Positions 48,906-56,487 of a DNA stretch of 64,000 nt are shown one piece after another. Made by a program: the position numbers and the translations under genes. Positions within the stretch are counted from its first letter, which is position 1. The number at the start of each line of letters is the position of its first letter. A model generated the notes under the pieces. It ran no database searches. It was not told the origin of the DNA and worked only from the letters and a program-made list of their open reading frames with translations. Origin of the DNA: JAJYVT01 sp036796435 (lineage in GTDB: Bacteria > Actinomycetota > Acidimicrobiia > Acidimicrobiales > RAAP-2); assembly GCA_036796435.1 (NCBI GenBank), contig DAIRCY010000002.1, positions 26,923 to 90,922 on the forward strand. Reading direction: 5' to 3'.

Positions 48906-50858
48906 TCACCGCGGGAGGGGCGCGAGCGCGCCCGCCCGGGTGCCGTGCTCGCCGGTCGCAGGCGCCTGACCCTCTTCGACGACGGCGGCGACGAGGACAC
49001 CGTACGGACCGAGCGAGAGTCGCACGCCGCCCGCGCCACGCACACCTTCCACGGCGCGCTCTGCGTCTGCGACCTGCACGACGTCTTCCACCTTGTGCGA
49101 GGCGAGCAGCTCGATCCTGCAACCGGCGAGCGCCGGCGGGCACACCGTCGCCGGCTCGTCGTGCATGTTCGCCGCGACCGCGACGGGCCGTGCGCCGAGC
49201 AGCGGAGCCGATCGCCTGAGGAGCACCCAACATCCCGAGCGCTCGTCGAACCAGCATGTCGATCGTTCCGGCTCGAGGCTCCCGAGCGAGGGCTCGGCGC
49301 GCCGCAGCGCCAGCAGGAGGCGCTGCCACTCGAGGAGCTCGCGGTGGACGCCGCTGGCTGCGAGCGACCGGTCGGGGCGGCACGCTGCGAACGTCTCGGG
49401 GTCCTGGGGGTCGGGCGGCTCCTCGCCGGCGAGGCCGATCTCCTCACGGCGGCCGCGGCGCACCGCGTCCGCGAGCGCGGGGTCCTCGTGGTCGGTGAAG
49501 TAGTGGAAGGGGGCGGTCTCCCCGTACTCCTCGCCCATGAAGCGCAGCGGCACCCATCCCGAGCACAGCACGGCCGCCGCGATGGGGAACTGCGCGTCGA
49601 GCGGCAGTTCGGCCGTGAGGCGCCGGCCGTACCCACCGTTGCCGATCTGGTCGTGGTTCTGGGCGAAGACGACGAGACGGTCCCCGCCGAGCGGGCTGCG
49701 GGGACGCGCGCCGTGGCGCCGCGAGCGCGACGGCGCCCATCTTTCCGCGACGACGAAGCCGTCGGTGAAGGCCGTCGCGAGGTCCGCCACTCCGCGGTAG
49801 TCGCCGAAGTACCTGTCCGTCTGTCCGGTGAGCGAGACGCGCAGCGTGTGGTGGAAGTCGTCGTTCCAGACACCGTCGAGCCCCATCCCTCCCGCCTCTG
49901 GCGGGGTGACGAGCGCGGGGTCGTTCGCGGGGCTCTCGGCCACGACCGTGATCTCCCGGCCGAGCCGGCGGCTCTCCGCGTGCAGCGCGGCCGCAAGCTC
50001 GGCCACGAACGGCACCGCGCTTCGGTCGGCGATCTCGTGCACGGCGTCCAGGCGGAAGCCGTCGACGCCGAGCTCGCGCACGGCGCTCAGCGCCTGCTCC
50101 ACGAAGAAGCGCCGCACCTCGTCGCTCCCGGGTCCGTCGAAGTTGACGGCGTTCCCCCAGGGCGTCTCGTACCGGTCCGTCGTGTACGGGCCGTACTGGT
50201 CGAGCACGAAGCCGTAGGGACCGAAGTGGTTGTAGACGACGTCGAGGACGATCGCGACCCCGCGCCGGTGCGCGTCGGCGCACAGCCGGGCGAGACCCTC
50301 CCGGCCCCCGTAGCCGGAGTGGACCGCGAACGGGAACACGCCGTCGTAACCCCAGTTCCGGTCACCGGGGAACGCAGCCACAGGCATCAGCTCGACGGTG
50401 GTGTACCCCGCGTCGACGAAATGGTCGAGCGCCCCCCCGACCCCGTCGAACGTCCCCGTCGCAGAGAACGTCCCGACGTGCACTTCGCAGATCACCTGCG
50501 CGGCGCGAGGGATTCCACGCCACCCCTCGACCCGCTCGGCGCGGTGGCGCACGACGACCTCCGACGGCCCGTGCACGCCGTCGGGCTGCGACCTCGAGGC
50601 GGGATCCGCGAACGGGCCGCGGCCATCGAGAAGATAGGTGTAGCGGGTGCCCGAGCCCGCGGGGAACACGCCGGTGTGGTAGCCGGCGCCGGCATGCTCG
50701 AGGACGCCTGCCGCCGCTCCGTCGAGAACCACCTCGAGCCGCTCGGCCTTCGGCGCCCAGACACTGAAGAGCGTGGTGCCGTCGTCTCGGAGGAAGGCGC
50801 CGTGGCGAAGCGCGCTCGGCCCCGTGACGAGACGGCCCGTGCCCTCCGCGTGAACCAC
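48906..50858 (-). CDS. treZ: Malto-oligosyltrehalose trehalohydrolase
   Basis: About 650 residues from GTG at 50858 (a second GTG at 50825 is also possible). GH13 enzyme releasing trehalose from the product of TreY. FSVWAPKAERLEV marks the N-terminal beta domain; ICEVHVGTFSATGTF, VVYNHFGPYG, GFRLDAVHEI (nucleophile), VVAESP (acid) and FAQNHDQIGN follow in order. The C-terminal 90 residues form a beta domain. It stands upstream of treY in a two-gene operon; upstream is pstA on the same strand with 53 nt between. Confidence 0.95.
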   Translation of the reverse strand: MVHAEGTGRLVTGPSALRHGAFLRDDGTTLFSVWAPKAERLEVVLDGAAAGVLEHAGAGYHTGVFPAGSGTRYTYLLDGRGPFADPASRSQPDGVHGPSEVVVRHRAERVEGWRGIPRAAQVICEVHVGTFSATGTFDGVGGALDHFVDAGYTTVELMPVAAFPGDRNWGYDGVFPFAVHSGYGGREGLARLCADAHRRGVAIVLDVVYNHFGPYGFVLDQYGPYTTDRYETPWGNAVNFDGPGSDEVRRFFVEQALSAVRELGVDGFRLDAVHEIADRSAVPFVAELAAALHAESRRLGREITVVAESPANDPALVTPPEAGGMGLDGVWNDDFHHTLRVSLTGQTDRYFGDYRGVADLATAFTDGFVVAERWAPSRSRRHGARPRSPLGGDRLVVFAQNHDQIGNGGYGRRLTAELPLDAQFPIAAAVLCSGWVPLRFMGEEYGETAPFHYFTDHEDPALADAVRRGRREEIGLAGEEPPDPQDPETFAACRPDRSLAASGVHRELLEWQRLLLALRRAEPSLGSLEPERSTCWFDERSGCWVLLRRSAPLLGARPVAVAANMHDEPATVCPPALAGCRIELLASHKVEDVVQVADAERAVEGVRGAGGVRLSLGPYGVLVAAVVEEGQAPATGEHGTRAGALAPLPR

Positions 50859-50911
50859 GGAGGCATTCTTCCCACTCGCGCCCCCGGGCGACCCTTGCCC
50901 CGATGGGCAGG

Positions 50912-51787
50912 TCAACGCCCGTGCGACTCGGCGTGCCGCTGCGTCCGGGCCACGATGAGCCGTGCTGCGACGAGCAGCAGGAGCACCATGACGATCAGGA
51001 TCAGGCCCGCGTCGTACGACAGGTAGTTCGCGTGCGGCGACGGGTAGCTCCAGAACTGGTACACGATGTACGTCAGGTACCCGAAGCCGTGGGCGTGGAT
51101 GAACGCGCCTGTCCACACTGTGCTCGAGAACTCCGCGGTGAACAGCAACGGTGCCGTCTCGCCGCCGGCGATGGCGAGCGCGATGAGCAGACCGGTCACG
51201 ATCCCCGGCGCGGCGGCCCTGAGCACCACCCTGCGCATCGAGTAGCCCATGGACATCCCCAGTGCCTCGGCGCCCTCGCGATACGTCGTCGGCACCTGGC
51301 GTAGCGCAGTCTCCGTCGACTTCGCGATGTAGGGCACCACCATGACCGAGAGCACGAGGAGGGCCGGCAGGAGCGAGAAGTTCCAGTGGAGCCCCACCAC
51401 GAGAGCGACGTAGCCGACGTAGCCGAGCACGATCGAGGGGAAGCCCGACAGCACGTCCGACGCGAGGCGGAGCCACGTGCCGCCCGCGCTCCCTCGTCGT
51501 CCGGGCTTCGCCAGCTCCGCAAGGTACACCCCCGCGAGCACGCCGACGCTGCCCGCGACCAGGAGCACCCCGGCCATGAGGATCAACGTTCCCAGGATCG
51601 GGCCGAGAAGTCCGCCGCTCTCGCCCTGGAGGCTGGTCCAAAGCACGCTCCACCGCCAGTGGGGCGCCGCCTTCCCGATCACGCCGGCGAGCAACCACAC
51701 GGCCGGTGCGAGCACGAGCAGGAGCGCGAGGACGGTGCCGGCACGGAACAGCACCGTGAAGACGGCTCGGCGCCTGGCCCGGGGCAT
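50912..51787 (-). CDS. pstA: Phosphate ABC transporter permease PstA
   Basis: A 291-residue permease with six helices. The EAA-type loop contacting PstB is TYREGAEALGMSMGYSMRRVV; GGETAPLLFTA is the conserved PstA motif near helix 5. With PstC it makes the membrane channel of the high-affinity phosphate importer. It is the last gene of pstB-pstS-pstC-pstA here, 13 nt after pstC. Confidence 0.95.
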   Translation of the reverse strand: MPRARRRAVFTVLFRAGTVLALLLVLAPAVWLLAGVIGKAAPHWRWSVLWTSLQGESGGLLGPILGTLILMAGVLLVAGSVGVLAGVYLAELAKPGRRGSAGGTWLRLASDVLSGFPSIVLGYVGYVALVVGLHWNFSLLPALLVLSVMVVPYIAKSTETALRQVPTTYREGAEALGMSMGYSMRRVVLRAAAPGIVTGLLIALAIAGGETAPLLFTAEFSSTVWTGAFIHAHGFGYLTYIVYQFWSYPSPHANYLSYDAGLILIVMVLLLLVAARLIVARTQRHAESHGR

Positions 51788-51800
51788 CCTCGCGGCTCCC

Positions 51801-52898
51801 TCAGACCCCGCGGCCGACGGGGCCGCCGAGCGCGGACGTGCGGGTGACGATCACGCGGGCGCAGAGGTTGACGACGACCGAGATCACCGCGAGCACCAGC
51901 GCCAGCTCGGCGATGCTGGCGACGGCGAAGCCGGTGCCGTCGGTGAGCGAGGAGTCGAGCTGGGTCGCGATCGCAGCGGCGATCGTCGACATCGGCGAGT
52001 AGACGTTGGGTGCGATCTTGAAGATGGCGCCGACCGTGAGAACGAGCGCCATCGTCTCCCCGAGAGCGCGGCCGAGGCCGAGGACGGTCGCGCCGATGAT
52101 CCCCGAGCGCACCCAGCGCATCGTGATCCGGTTCGCCACCTCGAAGTCGGTCATGCCGAGCGCCTCGGCGCCCTCCTTCGGGAGGGCCGGCACCTGGCGG
52201 AAGAGATCCGCGGTCGTCGCCGTGATGATCGGCACGATCATGAGCGTCAGGGTAAGTCCGCCCGTGAGCAACCCCTCCCCGTGGCCGACTGTGCCCTTGA
52301 AGAACGACAGGACGGGCACGTTCGGCAGGTGGTTCGCGAGGAAGGGGTACAGCGTTCTCGAGAGTGCGGGACCGAAGGTGAGGACGCCCCACAGGCCGAG
52401 CACCACGCTCGGCACCCCGGCCAACAGCTCGATCGCGAACCCGAGGGGACGGGACACCCAGCGAGGCAGTCGCTCGGTGAGCGCGAACGCGCAGCCGATC
52501 GAGATTGGCAGGGCGATGACGACGGCGATCGCGGACGTCTGGAGCGTGCCCGCGACGAGCGGCCACGCCCCGAACGACGAGCCCTGGGGATGCGCGACCC
52601 CGCCCGTTCGGACGGTCGGTGCGTAGGTGCTGCCGATCTTCCACGCAGAGCCGGTGAAGAACCCGCCCCCGTTCACTTTCACCGCCGGGTAGGCCTTCAC
52701 CGCGAGCACCGCGACGACGAACACGAGCGCGGCGAACGGGAGGAGCACGGCGATCCGAGCCCCCCACTTCCACGCCCCTGTCTCGCCGGCGCGAAGCCGG
52801 CCGGCCACCCTCGAAGAAGGCGAGGGCGGGCGAGCCCCCTCCCCGACACGCCGAGGAGCGGCGGGCCCGTGGCCCGCCGCTCCTTCCGTGGTCGTCAA
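51801..52898 (-). CDS. pstC: Phosphate ABC transporter permease PstC
   Basis: A 365-residue permease with a longer hydrophilic N-terminus (about 45 residues, Pro/Arg-rich), six helices and the EAA-type loop LPKEGAEALGMTDFEVANRI. GLGRALGETMALVL is the PstC signature. A sizeable periplasmic loop after helix 1 (about residues 70-110) is typical of PstC. It is 25 nt downstream of pstS. Confidence 0.95.
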   Translation of the reverse strand: MTTTEGAAGHGPAAPRRVGEGARPPSPSSRVAGRLRAGETGAWKWGARIAVLLPFAALVFVVAVLAVKAYPAVKVNGGGFFTGSAWKIGSTYAPTVRTGGVAHPQGSSFGAWPLVAGTLQTSAIAVVIALPISIGCAFALTERLPRWVSRPLGFAIELLAGVPSVVLGLWGVLTFGPALSRTLYPFLANHLPNVPVLSFFKGTVGHGEGLLTGGLTLTLMIVPIITATTADLFRQVPALPKEGAEALGMTDFEVANRITMRWVRSGIIGATVLGLGRALGETMALVLTVGAIFKIAPNVYSPMSTIAAAIATQLDSSLTDGTGFAVASIAELALVLAVISVVVNLCARVIVTRTSALGGPVGRGV

Positions 52899-52923
52899 TC
52901 TCCCTACCTCTGCGCCCCCGGGC

Positions 52924-54063
52924 CTACTTGACGGCCTGGATCTGGCGGAACGAGTTGTCCGCGACCTTCAGCGGGAGCGGACGGAAGCCGACTTGGGACA
53001 GGTAGCTCGGATTGTTCCCGTCCTTCGGGTTGATGGCCCACTCGAGCACCGAGCGCACGGTCTTGGCCACGTTCGGGCTGGACTGCTTCTTCGACACGAT
53101 CGCGTACTCGTAGTTGATGATCGGGTAGCCGTTCTTGATCTTCCCGTCGATGAGCGAGATCGCCCCTGTCTTGGGGGTCTTCTTCGCGTACCCGGCCGCC
53201 TCGGCTGCGATGGTGGCCGCGGTCGGCATCACGTACTGGCCCTTGCCGTTGCGCAGCTGGGCGTAGGTCAGCCCGTCTCCGAGCGCCTGGGTCTGGTAGC
53301 TGATCCCGACGTACGCCACACATCCCGGCGTCGTCTTGCAGGCGGCGACCATGCCCGAGTTCCCTGTCTCACCGAGCGCGCCCGGAGCATTCGGCCATGT
53401 CACCGTGGTGTTGTACCCGACCTCGCTCGCCCAGGACTTTGTCGAGTCGGAGAGGTACGTGGTGAACAGGAACGTGTCCCCGCTTCCGTCGGAACGGTGC
53501 AGGGTCACGACCGGGATGTCCGGCAGGGTGACGCCCGGGTTCAGCGCGGCGATCGCCGACGCGTTCCACTTGGTGATCTTGCCGTCGTACATCCCGGCGA
53601 GGACCTTGCCCGACAGCTTCAGGTGCGCGTTCACCCCGGTCAGGTTGTAGTAGATCTCCTGCGCCGAGATGGCGAGCGGGATGTTCTCCAATGTGGCGTC
53701 CTGCTGCTTGTCCGCTGTCGACAGGTACGCGTCCGACGACCCGATCTGGATGGTGCCCGCGATCGCGTAGCTGATGCCCTTGCCCGAGCCGCCGGCTGCC
53801 GTCTGGAGCTTCACCTTCGAGTACTTGGCCTCGTAGCCGGGTGCCCAGAGGTTCCACAGCGGGTAGAGCAGCGAGCTGCCTGCCTCGCTGAGGGTCCCGC
53901 CGGCGGGCTTGGCCACGATGAGCTTCACGCCCTTGGACCGCTTGGAATGCGCGTCGTGGAACCTGCCCGACGCGCCGGCCACACCGCCGACGGTCGCGAC
54001 GGCCATTGCCGCGGTGCCGACGATCGCCGGCACGATGGTCTTGGCTCGGAGCTTCCGAGTCAC
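52924..54063 (-). CDS. pstS: Phosphate-binding protein PstS
   Basis: A 379-residue periplasmic-type phosphate receptor. A Sec signal peptide (residues 1-30) ends with AGA and has no lipobox cysteine, so it would be secreted rather than lipid-anchored, unlike mycobacterial PstS proteins. Phosphate-binding residues lie in GGTLSEAGSSLLYPL, TIQIGSSDAYLS and LHRSDGSGDTFLFTTYLS (the Arg-Ser-Asp-Gly-Ser-Gly pocket). GTG start at 54063 with AGGAGG upstream. It lies between pstB and pstC; a GC-rich stem-loop precedes it. Confidence 0.95.
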   Translation of the reverse strand: MTRKLRAKTIVPAIVGTAAMAVATVGGVAGASGRFHDAHSKRSKGVKLIVAKPAGGTLSEAGSSLLYPLWNLWAPGYEAKYSKVKLQTAAGGSGKGISYAIAGTIQIGSSDAYLSTADKQQDATLENIPLAISAQEIYYNLTGVNAHLKLSGKVLAGMYDGKITKWNASAIAALNPGVTLPDIPVVTLHRSDGSGDTFLFTTYLSDSTKSWASEVGYNTTVTWPNAPGALGETGNSGMVAACKTTPGCVAYVGISYQTQALGDGLTYAQLRNGKGQYVMPTAATIAAEAAGYAKKTPKTGAISLIDGKIKNGYPIINYEYAIVSKKQSSPNVAKTVRSVLEWAINPKDGNNPSYLSQVGFRPLPLKVADNSFRQIQAVK

Positions 54064-54113
54064 GTGGTCCTCCTTGGAGTTGGGGTTGGGGGGACTGCAG
54101 AGGTGGCGCTGTC

Positions 54114-54143
54114 CGGCGAGCGGCCGCTCGCGGCGGCTCGCCG
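54114..54143. promoter_or_regulatory. Alternative hairpins between pstB and pstS
   Basis: CGGCGAGC (54114-54121) can pair with GCTCGCCG (54136-54143), or the inner 16-bp palindrome at 54116-54131 can form instead; the two structures exclude each other. Such a structure in the transcript could adjust pstS expression relative to pstB or protect the mRNA end. Confidence 0.5.
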
Positions 54144-54160
54144 ATGCGTCTCGGGACGGA

Positions 54161-55078
54161 TCAGCCGAACCGTCCGGTGACGTACCGCTCGGTCTGCGGG
54201 TTCTTGGGCCGTTCGAACAGCTCCTCGGTTGCCCCGTGCTCGACGAGCTGGCCGTCGTACAGGAACATCGTGTGGTCGGAAATCCTGCGGGCCTGGCCGA
54301 GGTTGTGGGTGACGACCACGAACGTCAGCGCCGGGACGAGCTCGCGCAGCAACGCCTCGACGTACTCGGTCGATATCGGGTCGAGCGACGACGTCGGCTC
54401 GTCCAAGAGGAGGACGTCCGGGCCGACGGCCAGCGCCCTTGCAAGACAGAGCAGCTGCTGCTGGCCCCCCGAGAGGCGGAACGGCGAGTCGTGCATCCGG
54501 TCCTTCACCGCGTCCCACAGGCCGACCTCGCGCAACCGCTGCTCGGCCACGACGTCGAGCTGCTTGCCGCGAGCGATCCGGTGGGCGCGCACCCCTGCGA
54601 CGACGTTGTCCTTGATCGACATCGGGAAGGGGTTCGGCCGCTGGAACAGCATCCCGACCCGTCGCCGCAGGTCGAGCAGGTCGGTGCCCGGCGCCCAGAT
54701 GCTGCTGCCCTCGAGCATCGCGTCCCCCTCGTGGCGGAAGCCGGGGACCTTGTCGTTCATCCGGTTGAGGCTCCGCAGGAAGGTGGACTTCCCGGACCCC
54801 GTCGGCCCGATGAGCGCGGTGATCGTGCCCCTGGCGAACCCCACGCTGACAGAGGTGAGGACGGCCTTGGCCCCGAAGGCCAGGCTGAGGCCTCGGGTCT
54901 CCATGACGTGCGTAGGGCGGCCGCGGTCGGGGTCGAGCGCGTCGAGGAGGTCGTCGCCACCGGGCGCTTCCCGGGCTGCCGATCCTGGTGCCCTGTTCAC
55001 GGTGCGGCTGGCCGGGGCGGACGCGGCACCGCCGCCGAGGGGGGTGGCGTCGTTCTCCGGTCCGTCCGTCGCGCTCAC
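54161..55078 (-). CDS. pstB: Phosphate ABC transporter ATPase PstB
   Basis: A 305-residue ATPase: Walker A LIGPTGSGKSTFLRSLNRMN, signature LSGGQQQLLCLARALA, Walker B VLLLDEPTSSLDPIS, H loop VTHNLGQARR. The sequence before the ATPase fold is about 50 residues long and unusual for PstB; a later start is possible, for example an internal GTG (VNRAPGSA). It is the first gene of the pst operon, whereas pstS leads in most genomes. A Pho-box-like array lies 18 bp upstream. Confidence 0.93.
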   Translation of the reverse strand: MSATDGPENDATPLGGGAASAPASRTVNRAPGSAAREAPGGDDLLDALDPDRGRPTHVMETRGLSLAFGAKAVLTSVSVGFARGTITALIGPTGSGKSTFLRSLNRMNDKVPGFRHEGDAMLEGSSIWAPGTDLLDLRRRVGMLFQRPNPFPMSIKDNVVAGVRAHRIARGKQLDVVAEQRLREVGLWDAVKDRMHDSPFRLSGGQQQLLCLARALAVGPDVLLLDEPTSSLDPISTEYVEALLRELVPALTFVVVTHNLGQARRISDHTMFLYDGQLVEHGATEELFERPKNPQTERYVTGRFG

Positions 55079-55095
55079 GGGAACGTCCTATCCCG

Positions 55096-55139
55096 TCAAG
55101 GTGAACTTCCCGAAAACGGTGGGAAAACTGAGGACGAAC
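55096..55139. promoter_or_regulatory. pstB: Pho-box-like 11-bp repeats upstream of pstB
   Basis: Four consecutive 11-nt units on the minus strand, each beginning GTTC or GTTT; the one closest to the gene is GTTCACCTTGA, the best match to the actinobacterial Pho-box unit GTTCACC. The array lies in the coding-strand direction 18-61 bp before the pstB start. Likely activated by the RegX3-like regulator under phosphate starvation. Confidence 0.7.
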
Positions 55140-55286
55140 AGGAGAAGAAATCTTGGTTCCGGCTGCCATCCGGCCTCTTCCAGGGGCTGCACGGCGCGCG
55201 ACGCGGGCTCGCTCGCCTCCGACGGACCCCGGCGCGTGACCCCCCGCATGTTCGGAACGGGGCCGCCTTGGATACCCTCCTGCAAC

Positions 55287-56456
55287 GTGGACTGGGTGGA
55301 CATCGTGGTCGTGGTGCTCCTGGTGCTGGCCGCGTTGCACGGGCTGCGCGTCGGCGCCCTCATCCAGGTCCTGACCCTCGCCGGCTTCGTCCTCGGCGTC
55401 ACCCTCGGCGCCCTGTTGACCGACGTCGTCGACCCGGCGGTCCACTCGGCCCCGGCGAAGGCGGCGGTCGCGCTCGCCCTCGTCATCGGAGTAGGGACGA
55501 TCTTCGGGGTTCTCGGCCGGATCCTCGGCAGCTGGGGCAACGTCGCCGCGCGCCGGATCCGGCTCGGCCCGCTCGACAGCGCGGCGGGGATCGGCGTCGC
55601 GCTCGTCGCCGCCATGTTCGGCATCTGGCTCGTGGCGAACGAGCTCGCCCAGAGCCAGTACGGCTGGTTGAGCTCGGCGATCCAGCGCTCGAGCGTGGTG
55701 CGTGCGGTCGACGGCGTGATGCCCCCGCTCCCCGACGTCTTCTCGAGGGTCCAGGGCTTCCTCGGCGGCCCTGGCTTCCCGCCGGTGTTCTCCGAGCTCG
55801 AACCTGCTCCCACCCATGTGGCGACGCCGACCGGCACCTGGGCACAAGGTGTCGCCCGCACCGCGGACGCGTCGACCGTCAAGGTGCTCGGCCAGGCATG
55901 CGGGTACGTCCAGGAGGGCTCCGCCTTCGTGATCGCGCCCGGCGCGCTCCTCACGAACGCGCACGTGGTTGCGGGGGAGGCAGCGACGACCGTGGACGTG
56001 AGCGGCCAACAGTTCCCGGCCAGGGTCGTCTACTTCAACCCGACATACGACCTCGCGGTGCTCCGCACGTCGGCGCCGCTCGGCGCGCCGCTCACCCTCG
56101 GCACCTCGACAGTGCCCTCGGGGACCCAGGGGGCAGTCGTCGGCTATCCGGAGAACGGCCCGCTCACCGTCGACCCCGCGGCCGTCGCCGACGAGCTCGA
56201 CGCGCAGGGCCGCAACATCTACAACGAGGGGACAGTGACGCGTCGGGTGTACCAGATCGACGCGAATGTCCAGCCCGGCAACTCCGGAGGGCCGCTCGTC
56301 GATGCGAGTGGCACGGTGATCGGCGTGGTCTTCTCGCGCTCCACTGCCTACTCCGACGTCGGCTACGCGCTGGCGTCACCCGGCGTCCGCACGCGGGCGT
56401 TGGCTGCGGCGAGGCGGACCGCGGCGGTGGGGACGGGCGGATGCACGTCGGGTTGA
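55287..56456 (+). CDS. marP: MarP-like membrane serine protease
   Basis: A 389-residue protein: four N-terminal membrane helices of CvpA type (residues 1-115) and an extracytoplasmic trypsin-like domain with the triad in TNAHVVAG (His), TYDLAVLR (Asp) and GNSGGPL (Ser). MarP keeps intrabacterial pH and cell-wall integrity in acid stress in mycobacteria. A conserved Cys pair may be absent here apart from Cys in QACGYV and the C-terminal GGCTSG. GTG 55287 (VDWVDIV) fits the family start better than ATG 55248. It is divergent from pstB. Confidence 0.87.
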   Translation: MDWVDIVVVVLLVLAALHGLRVGALIQVLTLAGFVLGVTLGALLTDVVDPAVHSAPAKAAVALALVIGVGTIFGVLGRILGSWGNVAARRIRLGPLDSAAGIGVALVAAMFGIWLVANELAQSQYGWLSSAIQRSSVVRAVDGVMPPLPDVFSRVQGFLGGPGFPPVFSELEPAPTHVATPTGTWAQGVARTADASTVKVLGQACGYVQEGSAFVIAPGALLTNAHVVAGEAATTVDVSGQQFPARVVYFNPTYDLAVLRTSAPLGAPLTLGTSTVPSGTQGAVVGYPENGPLTVDPAAVADELDAQGRNIYNEGTVTRRVYQIDANVQPGNSGGPLVDASGTVIGVVFSRSTAYSDVGYALASPGVRTRALAAARRTAAVGTGGCTSG

Positions 56457-56487
56457 GGAAGGCCGCGTCGCGGCCGGCGGGGTAAGA

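Noticed and set aside
46739..49219. Plus-strand frame of about 826 codons
   Set aside because: Antisense to treY and treZ, whose translations contain all GH13 motifs.
54060..56009. Minus-strand frame of about 649 codons
   Set aside because: Overlaps pstB in another frame and is antisense to the MarP-like gene; no recognisable domain.
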